From assembly GCA_902783615.1 (NCBI GenBank), contig CACZRQ010000111.1, positions 1 through 14,995 on the forward strand: a stretch of 14,995 bases of DNA, in the 5' to 3' direction. The stretch's first letter is position 1. Each line of letters begins with the position of its first letter. This document shows, piece by piece, positions 1 through 5,938 of the stretch. Source of the DNA: an uncultured Bacteroidales bacterium (GTDB lineage: Bacteria; Bacteroidota; Bacteroidia; Bacteroidales; Bacteroidaceae). The notes beneath the pieces are model-generated. The model was given only the letters and a program-made list of their open reading frames with translations, searched no databases and was not told the origin of the DNA. A program made the translations under genes and the position numbers.

Positions 1-405
1 TCCGTATTCCTTGCAAGCAGCTGCCAGTTCGCCCACCACATCGCCCTTATAGGAAGAATGGGTAATGTTATAATCTGTCAATTCGGTGGGCCACAGGCAG
101 AAGCCATCATGATGCTTGGCGGTAATGATTACTCCCTTCATGCCTGCTTCCTTCAGGGTCTTAGCCCATTGCTTGGCATCCAAACGAGTAGGATTGAAAG
201 TCTTGGGATCAGTATCCCCATACCCCCACTCCATATCATTAAACGTATTGAGTCCGAAATGGATAAAGGCATACGTTTCCATCTTCTGCCACTCCACCTG
301 CTTTTCTGCGGGAATGGGATAGACAGGCGCAGGGGCTGGAGTGTTATCGGCACAAGAAACCAAGCCCAAAGCCATTATTGCTGCAAACAGCATGTTCTTA
401 TTCAT
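1..405 (-). CDS. Alpha-L-fucosidase, GH29-type lipoprotein (partial, N-terminal 135 residues)
   Basis: This is the N-terminal part of a secreted glycosidase whose C-terminus lies beyond base 1. Residues 1-17 form a lipoprotein signal with lipobox LVSC (Cys18), so the protein is probably anchored in the outer or inner membrane facing the periplasm or surface. After a short Pro/Ala-rich linker come segments typical of Bacteroidota GH29 enzymes: FIHFGLNTF (about 48-56), DPKTFNPTRLDAKQW (about 67-81) and the ITAKHHDGFCLWP stretch (about 94-106), where the HHDGF strand lines the fucose-binding site of the (beta/alpha)8 barrel. GH29 enzymes release terminal alpha-L-fucose from host or plant glycans. 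The catalytic nucleophile Asp and the acid/base would be further downstream, outside the window. Start chosen at ATG 403-405; a second in-frame Met at residue 5 is possible. A well-formed promoter lies just upstream. Family assignment is firm; exact substrate is unknown. Confidence 0.9.
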   Translation of the reverse strand, partial: MNKNMLFAAIMALGLVSCADNTPAPAPVYPIPAEKQVEWQKMETYAFIHFGLNTFNDMEWGYGDTDPKTFNPTRLDAKQWAKTLKEAGMKGVIITAKHHDGFCLWPTELTDYNITHSSYKGDVVGELAAACKEYG

Positions 406-428
406 GGTAGTCAAATTGTAAAACATGG

Positions 429-460
429 CAAATGTACAACAATTGCCGCATTTAAGCAAA
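429..460 (-). promoter_or_regulatory. Promoter of the GH29 gene (TTTG-N20-TACATTTG)
   Basis: On the minus strand a TTTG (460-457) is followed after 20 nt by TACATTTG (436-429), an exact match to the Bacteroidota housekeeping sigma -7 consensus TAnnTTTG at about normal spacing. It sits 23 bp before the fucosidase start codon. The -33 box lies inside the last codons of the histidine kinase gene (stop at 452-454), so the kinase operon and the fucosidase gene are packed tightly but the fucosidase can be transcribed on its own. Confidence 0.6.
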
Positions 461-1843
461 TGTTTTTGATGGCAAAGTGAAGCTGAAGGTACTGCCTTTG
501 CCTGGACAGCTCTCCACCCAGATTTTACCACCATGAGCTTGAACCAAGTGACGGGCATTGGTAAGTCCCATTCCGTGACCATTTCGATGACGACCTACAG
601 GCTGTTCAATGCGATAATAGGGTTTGAATATCTTTTTCAGATACTGGCCTTCGATGCCCCAACCATTATCCGTTACTGAAACCAAAGGCACATTGTTAAG
701 TAAAGCAAGCTTTATCTGCACTTCTACCCCAGCATCGGCATACTTCACGGCATTCTCCACCAAGTTGCGAAGGATGCGCTCCACCTTATCGGCATCCACC
801 ATCAGTTCCATGTTCTGAGGCAATTGATTATCAATGCTAATGCTATGCCGTTTGGCTTGATACACCATATCCACCTCCTGTTTCACCGTTTCTGCCAAAG
901 ATGCTAAATCTGCTGGTTTTCGATTCACAACAATGTGCGCCCTTTCCTCACGAATGGTATTGCCCAAAGTTTCGATTTCATGCTGCACATGCCTTAGCAT
1001 CACCCCATTATGATTCTCAATGGCTTTCATGTCCTCATCGTTTTCCATATCCTTCTGGCTCTCAATGATGGAAATGGCAGTAGTGACAGGTCCTTTCAAA
1101 TCGTGGATAATGCCACCAGTAGCAGCTTCCCTTTGTATCAAAGCCTGTTCTTTTCGACGGATAACAGTGAGCTGTATCAACACACATCCCAAGGCAACGA
1201 GCATCAGCAAGAAACTAATCAATAGAGGGAACACCTCCTTCTGGGCAAACTCATTGAATGAGATAAGAGCCTCCATCTGCAAGAACTGTCGTTCCTTCAA
1301 ACCTATCTGATAACAGCGCTGATAGTTTGCCTGCTTGAATGAGAAATCCCCCAAGGAATCGATTACCTGCCTTTCTCTATCATATAAAGTATATCGAAGA
1401 GGAACATCTACATTCATGTGTGAGGACAAGATACTGTCAAAGATGGAGAGATTCATGTTGTAACCTCTGTCAATATACCTGTCTTGCCAATAGAGAGAAT
1501 AGAGTTCCCTCTGAGATTTGGCAAGACCTTTCGCCTTTGCCTCCCTGCCATCAATCGCATAGATAACATAATTGCCATTCTTCACCTTAGGCAAACTGAG
1601 CATACTGTCAACCCATTGCTGAGGCGTGGTTTCCACATCATACGAAATGACAGGTCTGTCCTGGTCTGGATTTGGCAACCTTCCCCTGATCTGTTGCTCT
1701 CCCTCATTTGCATAACCGTATGCCTTGTCGATGGCTTCAGACACCTCCTGCACATAGCCATCATACTTGTTCTGTATGCCAACAAACAGCAACACCATAA
1801 TGGCGGCAATGGCCACCAACGCTATGACATAATACTTTTTCAT
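452..1843 (-). CDS. Two-component sensor histidine kinase
   Basis: Membrane sensor kinase of 463 residues. A transmembrane helix at about 5-22 and a second at about 204-228 flank a periplasmic sensor region of about 180 residues with no recognised fold. The cytoplasmic part has an H-box GGIIHDLKGPV with phospho-accepting His247, then a HATPase_c domain with N-box LRNLVENAVKYA (Asn364), G1 box TDNGWGIEG (Asp392-Gly396) and G2 box NGHGMGL (421-427). There is no HAMP domain between TM2 and the H-box; a short basic linker (RRKEQALIQRE) takes its place. The ATG overlaps the stop codon of the upstream response regulator (ATGA at 1840-1843), so the two genes are translationally coupled and form a cognate pair. 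The signal sensed cannot be read from sequence. The pair is divergent from the plug-domain genes at 2658-4109, which are plausible targets. Confidence 0.93.
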   Translation of the reverse strand: MKKYYVIALVAIAAIMVLLFVGIQNKYDGYVQEVSEAIDKAYGYANEGEQQIRGRLPNPDQDRPVISYDVETTPQQWVDSMLSLPKVKNGNYVIYAIDGREAKAKGLAKSQRELYSLYWQDRYIDRGYNMNLSIFDSILSSHMNVDVPLRYTLYDRERQVIDSLGDFSFKQANYQRCYQIGLKERQFLQMEALISFNEFAQKEVFPLLISFLLMLVALGCVLIQLTVIRRKEQALIQREAATGGIIHDLKGPVTTAISIIESQKDMENDEDMKAIENHNGVMLRHVQHEIETLGNTIREERAHIVVNRKPADLASLAETVKQEVDMVYQAKRHSISIDNQLPQNMELMVDADKVERILRNLVENAVKYADAGVEVQIKLALLNNVPLVSVTDNGWGIEGQYLKKIFKPYYRIEQPVGRHRNGHGMGLTNARHLVQAHGGKIWVESCPGKGSTFSFTLPSKTFA

Positions 1844-2505
1844 TCCTTGACCGTTAGTTTATATCCTGCCCCCCAGATGGTTTCAATCTCCACCCCACTT
1901 TCTGGTGGAAAATAGTCTCTGAGATGGCACACCAAGTTGTTCAAACTGGCAGCTGTGGAGTCATCACTTTTCCATAGATGTTGGTAAATTTCCGTTCGCA
2001 TCACCACATTCCCTTGATTCATCACCAAGAGGTTCAGCAATCTGCTCTCGAAAGCAGTCAATTGAATGGTTTGCTGGCCATCGCTCAACGTCTGGTTCTT
2101 TCTATTGAAATTGAAAGTGCCTATCTTAATGGTAGGATTGTTGGTAATCAAATAGCGCTTCTGACTATTGATAATGGCTGTCAGTTCATCCATTTGCAAA
2201 GGTTTCTTGATGTAATAGTTGCCACCAGCCTTCAGAGCCCTCACCATTTCAGAACTTTCTGTATGAGAAGTGATGAAGATGATGGAAGCAAAAGGAGCAG
2301 CATTCTCGATGGTAGGCAACGACCAGACCCCATCAGCTCCTTCAAAGCCAATGTCCAAGAGAATGATGTCTGGTTGAGCTTCCTTGACTCGCATACTCAC
2401 ATTCTCCAAGTTATACAGGCATTCGCATTCGTCTCCATGCTTCTCCAAGTGTCTTTTCACGAGGGCACACAGGGCTATATCATCATCTATTATCAGAATC
2501 TTCAT
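1840..2505 (-). CDS. OmpR-family response regulator
   Basis: Full-length DNA-binding response regulator of 221 residues. The receiver domain (1-118) has the acidic cluster DDD at 7-9, phosphorylatable Asp51 in DIILLDIG, the Ser/Thr region FITS (77-80) and the KP pair (Lys101-Pro102). After a short linker a winged-helix trans_reg_C domain (about 126-219) carries ASLNNLVCHLRDYF (recognition helix region) and the terminal IWGAGYKL hairpin. The start at 2503-2505 (MKILIIDDD) is preferred over an in-frame ATG 33 bp upstream because receiver domains begin at this beta-strand. First gene of a two-gene operon with the kinase at 452-1843. It also makes a useful full-length comparison for the half-deleted regulator at 8857-9309. 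Confidence 0.93.
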   Translation of the reverse strand: MKILIIDDDIALCALVKRHLEKHGDECECLYNLENVSMRVKEAQPDIILLDIGFEGADGVWSLPTIENAAPFASIIFITSHTESSEMVRALKAGGNYYIKKPLQMDELTAIINSQKRYLITNNPTIKIGTFNFNRKNQTLSDGQQTIQLTAFESRLLNLLVMNQGNVVMRTEIYQHLWKSDDSTAASLNNLVCHLRDYFPPESGVEIETIWGAGYKLTVKE

Positions 2506-2657
2506 ACCATTTATTATTATTGATGCGAAGATAAACAATTCAAATCATAATTGCTTGCTCTTGGTCGTTAAAAAATAAGATTGTGAAGCAAATATTAGAT
2601 TTGAATTATATTTGTTATATTTGCATCGTGTAACTTTGTCATAGTTAAACATAAAAT
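2506..2657. promoter_or_regulatory. Divergent intergenic region with several TAnnTTTG boxes on the plus strand
   Basis: This 152-bp space separates the response regulator (minus) from the plug-protein genes (plus). On the plus strand there are three exact matches to the Bacteroidota -7 box TAnnTTTG: TATATTTG at 2607-2614, TATATTTG at 2616-2623 and TAACTTTG at 2631-2638. TTTG motifs usable as -33 boxes occur at 2600-2603 and 2611-2614, but none gives the ideal 19-20 nt spacing, so I cannot say which is used. No convincing minus-strand promoter was found for the regulator. Confidence 0.4.
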
Positions 2658-3380
2658 ATGAGTGCTATGAAAAAGACGATCGGACTATTAGGATTATTGG
2701 CATTGTTGCTCTGCCAAGGCTTGCAGGCACAAGAGCTGACGGGCACTATCTTGAAGGATGGGAAGCCACAGAAGAATGTGAGTGTTTGGCTGAAACATAA
2801 CAAAGGCACTGCCAAAACAGATAAAAAAGGACAATTCTGGTTGCCAAGAGTATTGCCCACTGATACCTTGGTGATGGGAATCAGCACCAAGTATGATGCA
2901 CAACTATTGATTGGCGAGCATAAGGACATCATCATTAATTTGGAAGAAGATGGCTTTACCGTTACTGGAGGCCTGGAGGAAGTAACAGTTACTGCTCCAT
3001 CCAGCAAGAGAACTGAATACACTTCTGTCATTACCTTGAAGAAGATGCAGGTGGTGAATCATGACATGATTATGCGAGAACATATCAAGTCTGTACTTGA
3101 TGCCATCAGACGCATAGTGCCTGGGGCACAATACATAGTGGAAGAGAAAACTTTTAAGAAAACCATCTCTATCATTCGAGGGCGTAACTCCATGAGAAAC
3201 CTAGAGCCTCCCTTGTTTATCATCGATGACATCCCTTACGAGTCAGGTGTAGATATTGACAGTTTCCTTTCGATGGACGATGTGGCAGAGCTAACTGTTG
3301 ATCGTGATGGCAATGGCTATGGCGTTCGTGGTGCCAATGGCGTGGTGATTATCAGAACCTTGAAGGGGAGTGACAGATAA
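2658..3380 (+). CDS. Stand-alone SusC/RagA-type plug-domain protein, copy 1
   Basis: A 240-residue exported protein. An N-terminal signal peptide (charged MKK, hydrophobic core, AlaXAla-like end at LQA24) is followed by a carboxypeptidase-regulatory/DUF4480-like beta-sandwich (about 26-105: TGTILKDGKPQKNVSVWLK, TDKKGQF, DTLVMG) and then a TonB-receptor plug domain (about 115-237) with SIIRGRNSM, PPLFIIDDIPYE, DDVAELTVDRDG and the hallmark GVRGANGVVIIRT near the end. In SusC/RagA receptors this is exactly the segment that precedes the beta-barrel, yet the gene stops eleven codons after RGANG, so no barrel is encoded. The product is therefore probably a soluble periplasmic plug-like protein. 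Start could be 2658 or the ATG at 2667, which matches the paralogue. Copy 2 begins 12 bp after the stop. Function unknown; domain reading is firm. Confidence 0.85.
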   Translation: MSAMKKTIGLLGLLALLLCQGLQAQELTGTILKDGKPQKNVSVWLKHNKGTAKTDKKGQFWLPRVLPTDTLVMGISTKYDAQLLIGEHKDIIINLEEDGFTVTGGLEEVTVTAPSSKRTEYTSVITLKKMQVVNHDMIMREHIKSVLDAIRRIVPGAQYIVEEKTFKKTISIIRGRNSMRNLEPPLFIIDDIPYESGVDIDSFLSMDDVAELTVDRDGNGYGVRGANGVVIIRTLKGSDR

Positions 3381-3392
3381 AATGATCAAACA

Positions 3393-4109
3393 ATGAGAAA
3401 GACGATTGGACTATTGGGATTGTTGGCTTTGTCGCTTTGTCAAGGCTTGCAGGCACAAGAGCTGATGGGCACTATCTTGAAAGATGGGAAGCCACAGAAG
3501 AACATCAGGGTGTGGCTGAAGCACAACAAGGGTACTGCCAAGACTGACAAAGAGGGACAATTCTGGTTGCCAACCGTGCTGCCTACTGATACCTTGGTAA
3601 TGGGTATCAGCACAAAGTATGATGCTCAATTGGCCATAGGTGATCATAGCAATATCGTTGTTCATTTAGAGGATGACGGTTTTACCGTAGAAGCAGGATT
3701 GGGAGAGGTAACTGCCACAGCTTCTGCTCCATCAACCTTGAGGAATGAATATACTTCTGTTATAACACTGAAGAAAATGAGGATCATCAATCACGATGCG
3801 ATTATGCGAGAGAACATCAAGGATGTTTCTTCTGCCATCAGGCGATTTGTGCCTGGGGCGATGCAGGTTGGCAATAGTTCATCAGTACTTAGCATCATCC
3901 GAGGCCGAAACTCCATGCGATTGCCTGAGCCCCCTCTGTATGTCATCGATGGCGTACCATATAATGTGACTGAGGTTGACAGTTTTCTCCCCATTGAAGA
4001 TATTGCAGAAATCACTGTAGATCGCGATGGCCTGGGTTATGGCGCTCGTGGAGCCAATGGCGTAGTGATTATCCGTACGATGAGAGGGAGCGATACAAGG
4101 AAATACTGA
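3393..4109 (+). CDS. Stand-alone SusC/RagA-type plug-domain protein, copy 2
   Basis: Tandem paralogue of the preceding gene, 238 residues, same architecture: signal peptide (to about LQA21), carboxypeptidase-regulatory-like domain (about 23-102) and plug domain (about 112-232) with SIIRGRNSM, PPLYVIDGVPYN, EDIAEITVDRDG and GARGANGVVIIRT. It matches the SusC signature PLYVIDGVP better than copy 1 does. The first roughly 80 residues are close to identical between the copies, while the region between the two domains and the middle of the plug differ (for example ITLKKMRIINHD versus ITLKKMQVVNHD and the variable segment before SIIRG). The gene is 12 bp downstream of copy 1, almost certainly in the same transcript, and is followed by a hairpin terminator. 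No barrel is present. Confidence 0.85.
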   Translation: MRKTIGLLGLLALSLCQGLQAQELMGTILKDGKPQKNIRVWLKHNKGTAKTDKEGQFWLPTVLPTDTLVMGISTKYDAQLAIGDHSNIVVHLEDDGFTVEAGLGEVTATASAPSTLRNEYTSVITLKKMRIINHDAIMRENIKDVSSAIRRFVPGAMQVGNSSSVLSIIRGRNSMRLPEPPLYVIDGVPYNVTEVDSFLPIEDIAEITVDRDGLGYGARGANGVVIIRTMRGSDTRKY

Positions 4110-4138
4110 AAGAGAGCAACCTCATCAGCTGCTCTCTT
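4110..4138. terminator. Hairpin terminator between convergent genes
   Basis: A perfect 9-bp inverted repeat, AAGAGAGCA (4110-4118) and TGCTCTCTT (4130-4138), encloses an 11-nt loop, beginning one base after the stop codon of the plug gene and ending seven bases before the stop codon of the convergent GH5 gene. A T-rich stretch follows on the plus strand. It may work for both converging transcripts. Confidence 0.7.
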
Positions 4139-4145
4139 CTATTGT

Positions 4146-5276
4146 TTATTCTCCTAACGCTTTGCCAGACATCAGGATATCCACCAAAGGCTTGTCTTTG
4201 TAGCTCTCAGTGCGCTGATCCCAAAAACCAAAGTCGCCATCATAGCACCAAGTAGTCCAAGCTATGTCGAATTCATCGAACACCTCAATCATGTCCTTGT
4301 ACCACTTATAGGCCAAATCGCGTTCAACTGGCTCATACACACCCCATTCGCCACAGAACAACTGCAAGCCATATTTTTTGGCAGCAGCAATGGCATCCTT
4401 GAAGTCCTCACGAATCTTATCCTTGTTCCATACCTGCGTGAGGAAAGGCTTCAGCTCTTCCTTAATCTCCTCAGGCGCAGCATCATAGTCTTCCTGGGTA
4501 ATCAGGACGCCAGGATAGTTGATATTCCCTTTGAACCTACCAAGCGGAGTCCAGAAAGCACCACGATGGGTAATCAGCATGGGATGATAGTAATGGAAAG
4601 AAAGAATCAGGTTCTTATCACCCTCTGGCACACGCAGATACTTGATGGTCTCGTAGTCCTGCCAACGATTGGAGCCCACCACCAAAGTACGGCGAGGCTC
4701 GATGGCACGCATGGCCTTGTGCACCTTCTCCACCACCACATTCCACTGTTCATGCTCAGGAGCAATCGGCTCGTTCATAAACTCGTATGCCACAGAGTCG
4801 TTGCTATAGCCCTTCAGCACATCAGAGAGCTGATACCACATGTTGATGAGACCTTGCTGTGATTCCTCCGAGGTAAACAAGGTGTTGTTATTGTCGTTGT
4901 CGATAAAGGCATGTGAGCGAATGATGTGCAGATCGACCACCACACGCAGATGATGCTTTTCAGCCAGGTTGATGGCATTGGTCAGCAAATCCCAAGCCTC
5001 TTGCAGCTTATTGCCATCTTCATCCCAGAACTGCACCTCGTCGATAGGGATGCGCACAAAGTCGAAGCCCAACTGCTCCAAACGCTCGAAGTCATCTTCC
5101 TGAATGTGATTTCTGCGTGCCTCACCTGTCGCCCTCGACTGCGACAGCCAATGACTCAGGTTGGTACCACGCTTGATGGTGAAGTTGTTCACCCCATCAT
5201 CCTGCTGACCTGCACAGGAGGTCAGCCCAAGCACTGTCATAGCGGCAAATGCCAGTAAAGTAAAGATCTTTTTCAT
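4146..5276 (-). CDS. GH5-family glycoside hydrolase lipoprotein (endoglucanase-like)
   Basis: A 376-residue secreted hydrolase. Residues 1-20 are a lipoprotein signal with lipobox LTSC (Cys21). The catalytic (beta/alpha)8 barrel runs from about 35 to 372 and opens with FTIKRGTNLSHWLS, typical of GH5. The family motifs are present: FVRIPID (73-79), VVVDLHI (112-118), the acid/base glutamate in YEFMNEP (Glu169), FHYYHP (227-232) and the nucleophile glutamate in LFCGEWGVYEP (Glu310). Length fits a single-domain GH5 with no carbohydrate-binding module. GH5 enzymes cut beta-1,4-linked glucans, mannans or xylans; I cannot place the subfamily. The start at 5274-5276 (MKKIFTLL) is chosen over an upstream in-frame ATG because it begins the signal peptide directly. 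Single-gene unit facing away from the BlaI operon. Confidence 0.9.
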   Translation of the reverse strand: MKKIFTLLAFAAMTVLGLTSCAGQQDDGVNNFTIKRGTNLSHWLSQSRATGEARRNHIQEDDFERLEQLGFDFVRIPIDEVQFWDEDGNKLQEAWDLLTNAINLAEKHHLRVVVDLHIIRSHAFIDNDNNNTLFTSEESQQGLINMWYQLSDVLKGYSNDSVAYEFMNEPIAPEHEQWNVVVEKVHKAMRAIEPRRTLVVGSNRWQDYETIKYLRVPEGDKNLILSFHYYHPMLITHRGAFWTPLGRFKGNINYPGVLITQEDYDAAPEEIKEELKPFLTQVWNKDKIREDFKDAIAAAKKYGLQLFCGEWGVYEPVERDLAYKWYKDMIEVFDEFDIAWTTWCYDGDFGFWDQRTESYKDKPLVDILMSGKALGE

Positions 5277-5305
5277 TGCTTTGAATTTTTCATTAAACTG
5301 ATGTG

Positions 5306-5313
5306 CAAATATA
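5306..5313 (-). promoter_or_regulatory. -7 box of the GH5 gene (TATATTTG)
   Basis: On the minus strand TATATTTG (5313-5306) matches the TAnnTTTG consensus exactly and lies 29 bp before the chosen start codon. No TTTG at the usual 19-20 nt upstream was found, so only the -7 half is supported. Confidence 0.45.
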
Positions 5314-5389
5314 GCGATTATTTCCAAAAAGCATTCATGTTTACCTAAAAAAGCAATGATATAGTAATTGACTGAACTATCGGTAGTGG

Positions 5390-5409
5390 TTAGCCCCTAA
5401 CGGGGCTAA
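5390..5409. repeat. GC-rich perfect inverted repeat (8-bp stem, 4-nt loop)
   Basis: TTAGCCCC (5390-5397), loop TAAC, GGGGCTAA (5402-5409). It lies in the 288-bp space between divergent genes (GH5 and BlaI operon), so it is not at the 3' end of any visible gene. It is much richer in GC than its A/T-rich surroundings. It could be a terminator-like insulator, a protein site or a remnant of a dispersed small repeat. Confidence 0.6.
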
Positions 5410-5446
5410 ATTATAACACTTTAGTCACTTCCGAGATTTGAATTAG

Positions 5447-5498
5447 CATTATTTAACAATGAAAATGTTTGTTTCAACGAAAAAGTTTCGTTTATTTG
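5447..5498 (+). promoter_or_regulatory. Promoter of BlaI operon 1 with upstream element and internal dyad
   Basis: Elements in order: CATTATTTAACA (5447-5458), 9 nt, TTTG (5468-5471, -33), 19 nt, TTTATTTG (5491-5498, -7, one mismatch to TAnnTTTG). The same elements at the same distances occur on the minus strand before the second M56 gene. Within and slightly beyond the 19-nt spacer lies a dyad, AACGAAA-AAG-TTTCGTT (5476-5492), placed where a BlaI-type repressor would block RNA polymerase. A later, poorer -7 candidate ends at 5515. The repressor assignment is inference from position and autoregulation in the BlaI/MecI family. Confidence 0.65.
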
Positions 5499-5510
5499 CA
5501 CATAGAAATT

Positions 5511-5530
5511 GTTTGCATCGACATGCAAAC
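5511..5530. promoter_or_regulatory. Candidate operator palindrome in the leader of BlaI operon 1
   Basis: GTTTGCAT-CGAC-ATGCAAAC is a perfect 8+8 dyad just downstream of the predicted transcription start and 34 bp before the BlaI start codon. GTTTGCATCG-N5-CAAAC recurs with the same total length in the promoter of the second M56 operon (minus strand, 13514-13495). A winged-helix dimer such as BlaI could bind it; this is inference. Confidence 0.5.
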
Positions 5531-5535
5531 CCTGT

Positions 5536-5548
5536 TTAGCGACGCTAA
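5536..5548. promoter_or_regulatory. Short dyad TTAGCG-A-CGCTAA upstream of BlaI-1
   Basis: A perfect 6+1+6 inverted repeat 16 bp before the BlaI start codon. It could be a further regulator site or part of a leader-RNA structure that affects ribosome access. No equivalent is seen in the leader of the second operon. Confidence 0.35.
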
Positions 5549-5564
5549 TAAAACCTGTTAAGAT

Positions 5565-5927
5565 ATGATTAAACTTACTCAAAAAGAAGAATTTGCGATG
5601 GATCTATTCTGGGAGAAAGGTCCGTTATTCGTAAAAGAATTGATGGATTTCTACGATGAACCCAAGCCTCACATCAACACCGTTTCATCCGTTGTTCGAG
5701 CTTTGGAAGAGAAAGGCTTGCTCACCCATGAGAGTTTTGGTGGCAGCTTCCGTTATGCCCCAGCCATGACTCGCGAGGAGTTTGGACAGCAAACCTTCAA
5801 GGGTGTCATTGGCAAATATTTCGACAACTCCTACCTGCGAGCAGTATCAGCCCTCGTGAAAGAAGAGGACATCTCTGTGGATGAGCTGAAGAAACTCATC
5901 AAGATGGTAGAGAAAGGTAGTCTTTAA
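5565..5927 (+). CDS. BlaI/MecI/CopY-family transcriptional repressor, operon 1
   Basis: A 120-residue repressor of the BlaI/MecI (penicillinase repressor) family. The N-terminal winged helix spans about 1-78: MIKLTQKEEFAMDLFWEKG begins it, helix-turn-helix residues follow in KELMDFYDEPKPHINTVSSVVRALEEKGLL (the TVSSVVRALEEKG recognition segment is typical), and the wing is FGGSFRYAPAM. The C-terminal helices (about 79-118, ending DELKKLIKMVEKG) would form the dimer interface and carry the cleavage region in classical members. First gene of a four-gene operon, 11 bp before the M56 gene that is its expected antirepressor. Palindromes in the promoter and leader fit autoregulation. The target is not a beta-lactamase gene here; the operon carries envelope lipoprotein and regulator genes instead. 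Confidence 0.93.
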   Translation: MIKLTQKEEFAMDLFWEKGPLFVKELMDFYDEPKPHINTVSSVVRALEEKGLLTHESFGGSFRYAPAMTREEFGQQTFKGVIGKYFDNSYLRAVSALVKEEDISVDELKKLIKMVEKGSL

Positions 5928-5938
5928 TCGCTAAAGCT

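Noticed and set aside
58..480. 140-codon open frame on the plus strand
   Set aside because: Antisense to the GH29 gene, whose translated motifs are unmistakable.
1484..1915. 143-codon open frame on the plus strand
   Set aside because: Antisense to the histidine kinase start and the end of the regulator gene; no domain signal.
1978..2523. 181-codon open frame on the plus strand
   Set aside because: Antisense to the well-supported response regulator; composition is typical of a shadow frame.
2658..4109. Broken SusC receptor (pseudogene)
   Set aside because: Two copies end at equivalent positions with normal stop codons and no barrel fragments follow in any frame, so dedicated short proteins are more likely.
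5277..5327. Longer N-terminus for the GH5 protein
   Set aside because: It would put 17 residues ahead of a typical lipoprotein signal and run over the -7 box at 5306-5313.
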